Assembly (NCBI GenBank): GCA_029204225.1
Contig: CM055107.1
Location: 25,003,391 to 25,067,390 of the forward strand
DNA: 64,000 nt
Direction of reading: 5' to 3'
Origin: Diphasiastrum complanatum
Lineage: Eukaryota; Streptophyta; Lycopodiopsida; Lycopodiales; Lycopodiaceae
Shown here: piece by piece, positions 1 through 9,960 of the stretch
Layout of the letters: each line of letters starts with the position of its first letter
How positions within the stretch are numbered: the first letter of the stretch is position 1
Made by a program: the position numbers and the translations under genes
Notes under the pieces: generated by a model
What the model was told of the DNA's origin: nothing
Databases searched by the model: none
What the model saw: the letters and a program-made list of their open reading frames with translations, nothing else

Positions 1-1
1 C

Positions 2-412
2 AAAGTTCACATACGAGGCAAATTCTTCACCATCTTTGAAGACTTGTTTTGCACAGCCCTCTGACTACCATTGGATGGGAAGCTGGTTGCGACAAATAAA
101 AATTCGGTGGATGAAGCTGCCCACTTCCTAAGCAACTGCTTTGTACCCACAAAGGGGTACAAAATCTATATGATCCGAAATGCGACATTCAGACTGTTTT
201 GTAAATACACAAACCAAGCCATATTTTTGACGGATGCAGATGCGACAATTTTAGTTCAAAATTTTGGTTACATATTGGATGCACTTGCGGGTAATCCAGT
301 GTGCTTTGGCATTATTATACAAAGCTTTTTTGTGATGGATCAAATATCAAAAGTTTTCGGGAGTCGGAGCCCATGTTTCTCGCCTATGCGCTCATTTTCA
401 TATTTTGACTGA
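2..412 (+). pseudogene. broken hypothetical coding fragment, 5' part
   Basis: An open frame runs from base 2 with one in-frame stop near 56-58, then stays open to 412 (113 residues from the Met at 71). The product has no motif I recognise; it looks like a mixed alpha/beta globular stretch. It overlaps the next frame (405-1052) by a few bases in a different phase. The two may be one gene split by a frameshift, because the hydrophilic run of the second follows naturally. It lies just before the primer site of copia copy A1 and could be a host gene remnant or sequence carried by a transposon. No function is proposed. Confidence 0.3.
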
Positions 413-1052
413 GCAAGAGAAAATACTGTTGATGGGAAGGATGTTGGCTCCCAAGCCAATTGATCTTTCCAGCCTCATTTCTATACCTATTCCAGTTGCA
501 TCCGATGCTGCACTAGCAGTCGAAGTAGCAGCCACCACTGCTATGGAGAGTGAAGTTGTGACAATGGAAACCGATGGAGCTGCTGCTGCTGCTGATTCTT
601 CAAAGCCAGCATCTGCTTCCACATCTCAGAAGCAGCAAAGTGCATCCACCTCTAAGGATGACGCAACCCAGTCCGACACATCAGACAAAGGACAAATAGT
701 TGTTAAAGGAGACACTGGGGCACCTGTGGCAGATGAAGAAGAACCAGACGACCAGCCCCAGTTGTTTCGATCCATGACAGAGAAAGACAAGTACCACCGA
801 CAACTCACGATGCAGCTTATCACCTCAGAGAGAAAATCACTAGACTGTCTGAAGGAGTCCTTCGAGAAGATAGATTCGCTCAAATCAGACAACACGAAGT
901 TGATCGAACAACATCGTTCTCTCGAAACACAGCTTCAGACTCTAATAAAGGAAGCTAATTCTTTGAAGCAGACAAATAAGACGATTCAGACCAAGTCTGA
1001 CAATTTTCAGACTCAAACCAATCTAGGTCCTGCAATTGAATGCATGGTGTAG
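405..1052 (+). pseudogene. hypothetical protein with low-complexity and coiled-coil stretch
   Basis: An open frame of 215 codons. Residues about 25-110 are Ala/Ser/Thr/Asp-rich and low complexity. Residues about 130-200 are rich in Leu, Lys, Glu and Gln with heptad-like spacing, suggesting a coiled coil. No catalytic motif is seen. It is probably the C-terminal part of the fragment at 2-412, joined through a frameshift near 405. It ends about 80 bases before the A1 primer site. An acidic linker followed by a coiled coil resembles C-termini of some transposon-associated plant proteins, but I do not recognise a family. Confidence 0.3.
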
Positions 1053-1135
1053 CACACTTCTACGCAGAATAGACGCACACCACTAAGCGTTCCAACAGAG
1101 CTGCTCACAGCAACACGAAACCCGATTTCTAGACA

Positions 1136-1147
1136 TGGTATTAGAGC
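1136..1147 (+). other. primer binding site of A1 (initiator tRNA-Met type)
   Basis: TGGTATTAGAGC, one transition away from the TGGTATCAGAGC consensus complementary to the 3' end of plant initiator tRNA-Met. It is preceded by CA, as expected at the end of a 5' LTR, and followed 20 bases later by a gag start codon. Confidence 0.7.
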
Positions 1148-1167
1148 AGAGTCAATAGATACACATT

Positions 1168-1299
1168 ATGGCAACTACAATTCAGACTAGGATTGCAATC
1201 AATCTTGATGGCAAAAATTATTGTGTATGGAAGTTCAAGATCAAAACACTATTAAAAGACGAAGGGATATGGTCAATGACCGACAATGATCAAAATTAA
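1168..1299 (+). pseudogene. A1 gag N-terminus
   Basis: The ATG at 1168 opens a copia gag start: a Gly-x-Asn-Tyr followed by a Trp-Lys pair (residues about 18-24), as in UBN2/DUF4219-type gag proteins. The frame hits a stop at about 1297-1299 just before a T-run. Gag homology continues in other frames (about 1370-1700), including a region matching A2 gag near 1406-1450. The protein would be the structural capsid precursor, but this copy is dead. Confidence 0.65.
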
Positions 1300-1789
1300 A
1301 TTTTTTTTTTCCATAGGAAGACCCAAGGAGAGCAGAATGGATAAGGGAGGATGAACATAAATGAAAAAGTCCTCATGCAGACTGAAGATTGCGAAAACAG
1401 CCATGAAGCATGAGAGAAACTAAAGCAGAAGTACTAAGTGAGGAAAACCGCATCGCCTCTACAATCAGCTATAGAGCTTGTGATGGGATCGCAACGAGCT
1501 AGATTAGCATGTTGACAAGATCAAAATGATCTTTGCTTAACTCTCTGCATCTGGACAATAGCACCAAGTCCAAGTACCCCAGCAGCTGATGTACTTCATG
1601 AAATCTCTATTTTCATGCTACCAGCCTATGAGAATGCTCATCTTGAGCTTACCTGATATGACATTCAAAAGAATAGTCAGTCTTGTTGCTTATGAGAGAT
1701 GAAGGAGAAGCAACGGTGACCAAGAGAAGGGCCTTTTCATAAGGGAAAAGAAGAAATATAAAAATAAGCCCAAGATCGACAAGACTCAA

Positions 1790-2256
1790 ATGAAGTCTTC
1801 GACAAGAGGCAGCTACAACAAAGATACTTCTACTTGCAATCATTGTCACAAATCGGGACACATAGCAAACAGTCGACCCGACAAACACACTACAAAAAGA
1901 AAGGGCATTCAACATATGAATGTTGGCATAACACAAAAGGAAAGCATAAAGCACAAAAAGCAAATGTTGAAGAATCATCGAAGGATGTTGAGAAGAGCGA
2001 CAATGCCTTCATGATATTTGATGAAGAGTCAACTAGCTATATGGAGCATGACTACGATATAGTAATCAACTCAGGATCTACATCTCACATAACCTACAAC
2101 AAGAACATCTTGATTAACTACAAAACACTCGACAATGCAAGAACAGTGATACTGGGTGATGGAAGCAAACACGATGTCGAAGGCATTAGAACTCTGTGCT
2201 ACATACATTGTCAAGGCATGCAGAGCTTCAAGGATCATTCTATGTACCTACACTAA
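1790..2256 (+). pseudogene. A1 zinc knuckles and protease remnant
   Basis: Overlapping frames encode gag zinc knuckles (CNHC...GH with the last Cys changed, then a second KKGH...EC) and an aspartic protease. The protease flap motif reads N-S-G-S-T-S-H-I (about 2067-2090) where functional copies have D-S-G, so the catalytic Asp is lost. After that the glycine-rich protease sheet is only partly readable. Two knuckles in tandem are also seen in A2, so this is a family feature. Confidence 0.65.
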
Positions 2257-2439
2257 GGAGAGATCTACTCTACTCTCTATGTCGAGGATATCCAATCTTG
2301 GAATACGAGTCCTATTTGATGGGAACGTATGCCGAATAATCGAGTAGAAATAAAACAAGCTAATGACTATGATCAAGACAAGGTATCCTTTACCAAGCCA
2401 AAATTATCAGCAGCATAGCATATTGAATGCATCTAAAAA

Positions 2440-3162
2440 TGAAAATCATCTCTGGAACAGAAGAATGTATCATCTGAATATGAGGAGTCTCTACAACATG
2501 ATCTAAAAAGAACTAGTAAGTGGTTTGAAGATCACAAGTCCAGAGTTCAGCTTGTTAGAAGGGCAAGCAGCCTAGAAGTCCATTTATACATGAAGGATGA
2601 AGAGCCAAGGACATTCTTGAGCTTTTTCACTCATATGTCTGTGGACCGATGAAAGTCGATTCTCTCTTGATCGTGATATTTTTTCACTTTCATTGATGAT
2701 TACAACAGGATGACAACAATATACTTAAAGAAAAAATCCAAAGTGTTCGATGCTTTCAAGAAGTTCGTGGCATTTGTAGAAAGACACACCTCCAAGAAGT
2801 TGTAGACAATCAGGTCCGACAATGGAGGTGAATATTCAAACAAGAAGTTCTCAAGATTTTGCCAAGGCAGAGAAATTGAACATATGTTCACACTTGCATA
2901 TACACCTTACAATGGTGTAGCAAAAAGAAGAAACAAAACGCTTGTCAAAGGAGCTAAATGCATGATGGCACAAGCACAGTTGTCGAGTAAGTTTTGGGCT
3001 GACACAATTGTAGTTCTTGTGCACCTGCAGAACAGATCAACAATGACAACATTGGAAGACAAGACACCATACAAAATATGGACAAGTGAGAAGTCCGATC
3101 TGTCGTATGTACGAGTGTTTAGACATGCAACATACATGCACATACTCAAAGAAAAGAAGTAA
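2440..3162 (+). pseudogene. A1 integrase remnant
   Basis: The GAG-pre-integrase zinc region starts near 2445 (a Trp-x-Arg-Arg-Met-x-His-Leu-Asn block). The catalytic core follows, with a readable 'RSDNGGEY'-type motif near 2812-2835 and the final-Glu region 'YNGVAKRRNKTL' at about 2905-2945, where the usual Glu (AER) is replaced by Lys. The open part is 2884-3162. Stops and frameshifts upstream make it non-functional. Confidence 0.7.
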
Positions 3163-3473
3163 GCTCAACAAAAAGTCAGAGCAGACAATCATGCTCGGAT
3201 ATTCGAATGACTCACAGAATATCGACTCTAAAATCCAACCTCGAAGAAGGTGGTGATGAGCAGAGACGTGAAGTTCGATAAATTGAAATTTCTTGGAATG
3301 AAAGAATCAAAAGGCCATGAAATCTTCACAATACCACCGTTTGAAGAGGGATATTGAGGCCAAACATCGAATCAGAATGTCAAACCACAAACTCCAAAGC
3401 AAGATTCAAATAACCAACTTGTCGAAGAAATCAAAGAACACACACACTAGCAGCAACAAATGGAGCAAGAAGG

Positions 3474-3755
3474 TTGAGAAGAATAAGAAGACCCCTTGAT
3501 CGATACATCAATAATCTTCAATGGAGTGAAGACATAGATGTCGAATATTGTAGCTACACTGAAGAGACGATGACATATCTAGAAGCTATCCAGAATAAAG
3601 AAAGAGAATTTTGGAAGCAAGCAATGTTAGAGGAGATCAAATCGATAAAGCAGAATCAGACGTGGACACTTGAATTATTTTTTGATGAAAAGACGATAGT
3701 CGACCACAAATGGATATACAAGAAGACGTTGAAATCAAATGGAAGTGTCGAATGA
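3474..3755 (+). pseudogene. A1 integrase-RT linker and start of RT
   Basis: An open stretch of 93 codons matching the copia region just before the polymerase fingers. It contains the Glu-x-x-x-Trp-Lys-x-Ala-Met pattern, a Lys-Asn-Gln-Thr-Trp equivalent and a Lys-Trp-Ile-Tyr-Lys motif. It breaks near 3755. From 3756 to 4153 only scattered RT pieces are readable (a 'RAWYKKVD'-like patch near 3915, and a Leu-Gly-Met near the E2 junction), with internal deletions. Confidence 0.65.
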
Positions 3756-4153
3756 TTCAAAAGGCTCGCAGAGGTATGGTGTCGACTACTTCAATACATG
3801 CTCACCGATGGTCAAGATGTTGAGCATCTGACTCAGCAGCCTGAAGGATACGAAAACCCAAACAATCAAGATTACGCTTGTCGGCTACATGGATGTATTA
3901 CCTCAAGTATGCATCACGAGCTTGGTATAAGAAGGTCGACAGTCTTGTGAAATCTCTAGGCTTTACTCCTACATCATCTGATTGTAATGTCTATATATAA
4001 AAAATAGAGAAGAAGTTTGTGATTCTGAAAATATTTCTAGATGACTCTCTGATGATAGGAAATTGTCTGAAATAGATTAATGAAACAAAGATTCAAACAT
4101 CTACGAGTTACGAGATCACAGATTTAGGAGAAGCGACGAAGTGTCTGGGGATG

Positions 4154-4770
4154 TGTGAAAAAAGTGGACCTCAAATGGATGTAAGATCCCAAATGTTCTG
4201 GCTAAGACCTTTGCACAACAAACTACAAAAGCTAGAAATGGCAAAGCATCCTAATGCTATGCACAAGAACTTGAACAAGCATTCTAAGACCTCAAGAAAC
4301 TATTCAAAGGTACTGAGGGCAGCCAAAAACAGCTGTTTACTAGCCCTACAAAGTAGCCTACCACTTTTGAAAAACACCAAGATCATACACAAGAGCTTGA
4401 AGACAATACACACAACAATGCTCACAATGGAGGAAGAAACACTGACAATAATCTATTCATCTCAATGAAACAGTACATAAGTTTCTTCAACCTGTTTCTA
4501 GATGACTAGCTCTCCTCTCTCTAGAACTTAGGACCCAATTTTAGGGCACTAGTAGCCTAAAATAGCCAAATTTGGCCTATATGTCCAAATAACATGATTT
4601 TTAGTGTCATTTCAAAGGTCTTAAGGTTTAAGACTTCTTCAATATAAAATTTATACTAAAATAAAAGTATCTAAGCCTCTTTCACATGTGTGAAAGGTTA
4701 GATCCAAAATTATGTGCCAAAAATACCAAATTTGGCCTAAACTAGCTAGGAAATGTTGACGATTTTCACA
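4154..4770 (-). mobile_element. 3' LTR of copia derivative E2
   Basis: This segment is the reverse complement of the LTR at 52208-52858, with small indels. Read on the minus strand it begins TGTGAAAATC at 4770 and ends TTTTTTCACA at 4154. A polypurine tract lies immediately upstream on the minus strand. It carries a palindrome TTTCACATGTGTGAAA at 4680-4695. It interrupts A1, and the five bases on the A1 side are GGATG. No matching copy was found because the 5' end of E2 is missing. Confidence 0.85.
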
Positions 4771-4782
4771 CTCCCTCTTCAA
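4771..4782 (-). other. polypurine tract of E2
   Basis: The minus strand reads GTTGAAGAGGGAG directly before the LTR start, the same tract that precedes the 3' LTR of element D at 30887-30896. It is the plus-strand DNA primer site in reverse transcription. Confidence 0.7.
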
Positions 4783-5307
4783 CTTTACTTGCTAGTTTTA
4801 CAACACTACTTTGATCTAACTTAAGAGTGATTTCCATCTTAAGGCTAGATATCCTCTCAATGATCGTAATGTATACAAAACAATAAACTTCATAATTGAT
4901 ATAGATAATAGTATCCATATTGGATGTTTCACTATTTTTTACCTCAATTTAACACTTCAAGATGAAACTAGTACATGAAGAAGAACATAGAATGGGAGTG
5001 GAATGATTCCTCCATGTTATCACCTTTAAAATCTTTGTAAAACGGCAGCAAACATGTAACAAATGAAAGTGATGAATGCTTGCTTGCATGTCTTCTCCAT
5101 ATTTCACTTCTTGTGAAGTGTATGTGTTGAAATCCGCCATGAATGAGCCTCAATTGCCTTTTTGCCATGGAGAACCATCAGGCCTTGGAAATCCATGAGT
5201 AAAAGAGTACAAAAATGATGCTAAGCCAGTCCATAAGACTCCACATAACTAGTAAGTAGCACTAATCCTTCTTCAAGTTCCATTGAATACAAACAGATGA
5301 TCATAGA

Positions 5308-5763
5308 TTAAGCAAATTTTGACAATTTCCACACATTGACATAACATAGCTCAAACATAAAGTTAGGTGAGTAAAGTAGGTCTGAACAAGACATCTTTGC
5401 TGCTCCTTTGACTTTACTTGAGTCTTCAATAACCTGCAAAAACATATCCTTAGTGCCTTGGCCATTTGATTCTTCTTTGATGCTCTTGACTAGCTCCAAT
5501 TTGCCAATTTCCAATTGGTGTTGATGAAGCTCATTAAGATCAACCTCTTGATATTCCTCTTGACCATCAAAACCATTGACCAAAACCTATTTTCTAGAAC
5601 CATAAATGACATCCATTTCATGAAGAGAACCATCCATATGCATATTAACATCATCCACACAAGAAGATGTACCCAAATATGTGAGTAAAGCCAAGTTTGT
5701 ACCTTCCACAACTTGCTTACCCTTCTCATCATATGTAAGCCTTGTTAGCTTTTCCCTTTTCAT
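5308..5763 (-). pseudogene. conserved module of RT-deficient copia elements
   Basis: Minus-strand translation from about 5763 gives a linker (Gly-Lys-Gln-Val...Leu-Leu-Thr...Ser-Ser-Cys-Val-Asp-Asp), one stop near 5588, then an acidic Gln/His-rich stretch with FDGQEE, LELVKSIK and FLQVIED. The same blocks in the same order occur in the C element ORF (about 43283-43590). In autonomous D the linker is followed by the RT fingers instead. The acidic stretch may be a highly diverged remnant of the RT N-terminus, but it is not recognisable as polymerase. Confidence 0.5.
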
Positions 5764-6740
5764 TTAAGAATTTCTTGGAACTTGACTTGGAGAGGCATCT
5801 CCACCATCATCATCCGCAGATCCATCACCATCAAGAAAGTTAGGAGAAACAACATGAAAATTGTTAGTTTCGTCAAGATCAACTTTCTTTGGTACATTGC
5901 CTTCTTCAAAGATGACATCTCTAGAAATGAGAACTTTTCTTGTTGAAGGAATGTAAACCTTGTAAACCTTGCTTACTTCACTATAGCCAACAAACACACC
6001 CTGCTTTGATGATGGATATTTTTTAGTTCTATCATCAAGAGGGATTTTGACAAAACAAGTACAACCAAAGATCCTACAATGCTTGACACTCGGCCTTGTA
6101 CCATAAAAGACCTCAAAAGGAGTCTTACCATCCAAGTAAGAACTTGTCCACCTGTTACAAAGATAGTTAGCACATGCTAAAGCTTCCAACCAAAAAGACT
6201 TATCAAGATTAGCATGTAGTCTCATTGCCTTGGCACACTCACAAAGGGTTCTATTCTTCCTCTCGCCCACTCCATTCTATTGTCGAGTCCTAAGACTAGA
6301 GTACTCCCTCTCAATCCCATGTGCTATGCAAAAATCTTTGAACTTAGTTGAAGTGTATTTTCCTCCATTATCTGATTTTAAGCATTTAATCCTGTATTGA
6401 AATGGTTTTCCATTTCATTCTTGAACTTCACAAATGCAGCAAACACTTCATCCTTGTTTTTAAGAAGATAGACCCAAGTATACCTACTAAAGTCATCAAT
6501 GAAAGTTGCATATATCTTTGCCCCACCGATGCTAGTTGTACTAGAAGAATGAATATCAAAATGCACAAGTTGAAAAAACTTCTTTAGATCTAGAATACGC
6601 AAGTCTATGAGATTTGGACAAGGCATAATGTTCGCAAACACTATTGTTTGCAACAAGACTTTTAGGGAGACAAGAAAATGCTCTTTCTTTGCCATTACCT
6701 CCAAAGATTTGAAGTTGGGATGCCCAACCTCTTGTGCCAA
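5764..6740 (-). pseudogene. E2 integrase
   Basis: Two open stretches. 6378-6740 covers the end of the zinc-binding region and the first half of the DDE core (FDIHSSS, then a [15 protein letters not shown] block). 5764-6270 covers the final catalytic Glu region (ERKNRTLCECAKAMRL) and the C-terminal region up to the VIFEEGNVP linker, ending at a stop after residue 168. Stops separate the two halves around 6280-6380. By comparison with D it would be the strand-transfer enzyme. Confidence 0.75.
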
Positions 6741-7103
6741 ACTTCTTGGTTTGTCAATTGCTCTCTAGCCATACATCCTTCATGCTTACAGATCACATGC
6801 ATCCAGTTTGAAAAGATTCCCATGTCTCCTTCTGTGAGCAATCAAGATTCCACATTTGCTTATCAAACAAGCATCTCCAATGAACTCAACATCAAGCCCC
6901 TTGTCAATCTAACACTAAGCTTAGTGATTGAAGGAATGTACAATACATTTTCAAGATTAGCTTTCCTATTTGTTGGAAGAGAAATAGGAATTGTGCCTAT
7001 GCCTTTGATGTCACATTGACTATCATTGCAATATGGATGAAGTTGCTCTCTCCCTCGTAAGACAATAAGGATGAAAAGTATTTCTTAATGTCTTGTCATG
7101 TGA

Positions 7104-7136
7104 GACGCGGCTCCACTATCAATCCATCAAGGATCA
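7104..7136 (-). pseudogene. E2 protease active-site patch
   Basis: Minus-strand reading gives W-I-D-S-G-A-A-S-H-M, so the catalytic Asp-Ser-Gly is retained. Stops lie just before and after. The rest of the protease is only partly readable between about 7100 and 6900. Confidence 0.55.
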
Positions 7137-7249
7137 TTCCCATCTATATGTGCAAGCAAACTTGAAGTCATAACAAGAGATTCAAAAATGCTATATTCTT
7201 CTTCATCTATTGCTAGATTTTCTTGCCTCTCACCTTGGTCTCTATTCTT

Positions 7250-8031
7250 CTTATGACACCCATTAGCAAAATGACCTTTCATCCCACAATAAAAGCACTT
7301 GAACTTTCACTTATCTTTCTCCGTAGAAGAGGAAGAGGAAGAGTGATCATCATGATCCAAGTTACCACCTTTGGACCATTTCCCTTTGCCTTTACCTTTG
7401 TCTTTTGTGAAGAAAGCCTCTTCACCTCTACCTTGCAAGGATGCACCATCAAGCTTTGATTGCAACCTATGTTCTTCAGCCAATAAAACTTCTTGCAAGT
7501 CAACCACACTTGGCAAGACTCTTTGAATGGAAAAACTTTGCACAAGGAAATCATGTTCATCTAGCAAACCATTCAACATAACCAGGACTATTTCACCATC
7601 TTTTATTCTTTCATCAATGCTTGCTAGATCATCACTTAAGGACTTAACCCTCAAGACAAATGCATGAGCACTTTCTCCCTCTCTTTGTCTACCAGAAAAT
7701 ATTTGCCTCTTAGGGTCAATACCCTAGATGTGGACTTTGATTCAAAGAGCTTCTTCAAGGAATTCCATGCCCCACTTGCACTTTGACACTTACCAACTTC
7801 CTTGAGAAGTTCATTGGTAACATTCATTTTAATGATATGAAGAGCCCCTTTAGTCTTCTTATCAAACCTTTGTTGCTCTTGAAATGTGGGTGGTCTCTCT
7901 TCAGTTCCTACAATTATGTCCATGAGTTCATTCAACTCAAGTAAGGACTCCATCCTCACTTTCCAGGTAGAGTAGTTTGATGAACTCAACCTATCATTAG
8001 TTTCTAACATGATCCCACCATTGGAAGCCAT
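7250..8031 (-). pseudogene. E2 gag
   Basis: Starts at ATG 8031-8029. The N-terminus has the family signature found in D and C (a block around SSNYSTWKVRMESLLE, then HIIKMNVTNELLKEVGKC). The frame shifts near 7651, where a second frame continues (VKSLSDDLASIDERI...) through a basic Lys/Gly stretch to a CCHC knuckle of the form CFYCGMKGHFANGC at about 7300-7255. Apart from the frameshift it is quite well preserved. Confidence 0.75.
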
Positions 8032-8636
8032 GAATATAATGATTCTTCAACTTATAGGTTTTGTCCTAATGCACCTATCACTCACTTTCCTCTCAACAAA
8101 TGATGGATAAGAAAATCTCAAAAGATCTAGGACCCTAAGACACTTATATCTTGAACCTAGTTGGTTTCCAAGCATAGAAAGGAAGATTGAGACACATCCA
8201 ACACTTTGCACACACTAAGAATGGATTACAAACTCAAACCAACCTGAACACACTCTTGCTTAAGCTCTCAAACTTTCTAGCGAGTAACCAAATCAAGTTA
8301 TGGTGTAAAGAGTTACTTGCATTCTTAGAAAATACACAAGACCAGGCTGCCAAAAATACCTAGAATTGAAGAAACTTGATGTACCTTTATCTAAGGCACC
8401 TACCCTTATTCCTAAGGGTACCCCTTATCCAAGGGTCACATGACTCAATACCTCTGCCCTTATCCAAGGGTACATACCCTTAATCCCAAGGGCACCTTGC
8501 CATGTAGCCCCCAACACTAAATGGACTAATAGGGGTCTGAAGTACTGCTAGTTACATAGGTATGTAACACAATCAATGATTGCATCTCTAATATGTACTC
8601 TCCACTAGATCCAAATTTTTGCATAGAATGTTAATT
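8032..8636. other. E2 leader and CCTTAT-rich sequence
   Basis: 8032 to about 8300 resembles the untranslated leader of D/C-type elements on the minus strand, including an 'atttgttga...' patch just upstream of gag. Around 8390-8515 there are several short direct repeats of the type CCTTATCCAAGGGT. No gene is seen. The E2 5' LTR and its primer site are missing here, so E2 is truncated at its 5' end. Confidence 0.4.
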
Positions 8637-8648
8637 TGGTATCAAAGC
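8637..8648 (+). other. primer binding site-like sequence
   Basis: TGGTATCAAAGC on the plus strand, one base from the initiator tRNA-Met primer site consensus. It implies the end of a plus-strand LTR just upstream (before about 8635), but I could not delimit that LTR. About 600 bases of leader-like sequence follow with no open gag. Confidence 0.4.
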
Positions 8649-9559
8649 TCTCGGGTTGTGAAGGAACGTGCACGATCGTAGCTCTTGGAAGAGCGGTTCT
8701 GTAGTGGGTATTTCCTATCCACTTTCAAACCTAGATCCAAGCACATGAAGCATCAAAGGAGATGAAGAGGATTAACATGTTGTCATGCAGAAATTCGTTC
8801 CCATGAGAGCGATAACATAGTTCATAATCAAGCACATGCTTCTGATCCACATCTAACACTAACCATTAACACTACTCATGCATTGATAAAACTTACTTTT
8901 ATGTCTCTCTTCTCTCTCACAAAATATATAACAAAGATCAATCCCAACAATTAGCAAATCCAAATAAAATATGAGAGATGAAGAAAGAAAAAATAAGAGT
9001 GAGACATCCGATTTCAATTCGATAGATGTTCAACCTACTTTATTGAAATGAACATGTCAAATGAATCACAAAGTACCACTATATCCTCCTTTATTATTTG
9101 AAATTTGGGGGAAACCCTTTTTATTCACTACCTTGACTATTAGGCCTTGTGACATTTAGTTCTTGCAAAAGGCCTAAAGTCCTTTTATTAACTTAGAACT
9201 CGCTAACCAAATAACTATGTGATCATCGGGTTGGACTTACACATGCAAGGTGCCAAATCTCTCTCACTTATTAACTAGGGTTAGGGTTGTCTTGGAATTT
9301 GCAAACCCTCCAATAGTATCTCCCACTAAAACTGGTGGCGATCCCACGACACCAACCTCGGCACTTGAATGCAAATTTTTAATAATAATTATATGGGTCT
9401 GGTGGTCGTTCATTATAACCTTGTTCACTGACAAATGGGTAGTCGGCCCCATCTAAAAAAATGATCCCAAGATAATGCTTGTTGATTTTGATCTTTGTAG
9501 ATAGGTGCAGCTGCTAGCAATGAAATTGTTGAAGCTAACAACAAGGTTTACAAAAAAAA
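8649..9559. other. non-coding, element leader-like sequence
   Basis: No supportable ORF. It contains a phrase TGGTGGCGATCCCACGACAC near 9333-9352 that resembles the tRNA-Arg-type primer region of some Tat/Ogre gypsy elements. This is weak, because neither LTR ends nor gag could be placed around it. Confidence 0.25.
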
Positions 9560-9960
9560 AAAAAAAATTGACAATTTCAAAAATTTGTAGCTTCCTTGAG
9601 CAATACTTAATGAAATGAAAAAAAAAAAAATCTTCAAAAAGCTCTTTTAATGATCTACAACTCTATCTATTCAGATCAAATTATAGAGAACAGAAAGTCC
9701 GGCGAAAATTGAATCAAACATGGCAGAAAAATTAAAATCTGGACGTTTCTGATTTTTGGCAAGTTTACAGAATTTTGTTGCCAACTTTAAAAATTTATAA
9801 CATGCTCAATACTTAACGGAATCCAAAAATATATATATATGTCTAAAAAATCCTTTTCAATGTCTACAATCTTACTTATTCAGATCGAAGTACAGAGAAC
9901 AGAAAGTTGGGCAAAAATTAAATCAAATAAGGAAGAATTTTTTTTTTTTTTAAAAGAACA
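9560..9960. repeat. imperfect direct duplication, period about 210-220 bp
   Basis: A block at about 9569-9740 recurs at about 9783-9950 with many substitutions. Both share 'caatacttaa', 'tctattcagatc'/'cttattcagatc', 'acagagaacagaaagt' and 'aaaattgaatcaaa'-type phrases. Homopolymer A or T runs differ between the copies. It is non-coding, AT-rich and of unknown origin, perhaps a transposon untranslated region. Confidence 0.6.

Larger units (their letters stand above)
1136..4153 (+). mobile_element. decayed Ty1/copia copy A1 (internal region)
   Basis: A plus-strand copia internal region in the canonical order: primer site, gag start, zinc knuckles, protease, GAG-pre-integrase, integrase, then the integrase-RT linker and the start of RT. 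It is full of stops, frameshifts and deletions, and most of RT after the first motif is unreadable. No 5' LTR could be delimited upstream of 1136. The 3' end is interrupted at 4153/4154 by the LTR of element E2, which is inserted in the opposite orientation. The same family (A2) recurs at 22957-24265 in better condition. Confidence 0.8.
4771..8031 (-). mobile_element. E2: RT-deficient copia derivative, internal region
   Basis: The minus-strand order is gag (8031 to about 7250), protease (about 7150-7000), integrase (about 6740-5764), then a short conserved module (5763-5308) and about 540 bases of unrecognised sequence up to the polypurine tract. The polymerase and RNase H domains that should follow integrase are absent. 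The module resembles the one in element C (about 43280-43600). The element is also damaged by stops and has no 5' LTR or primer site on its high-coordinate side. Confidence 0.7.

Noticed and set aside
8504-8636. A very short LTR (TGTAGCCCCC to the primer-like site at 8637)
   Set aside because: No second copy, no target duplication and no CA terminus, so the boundary is arbitrary.
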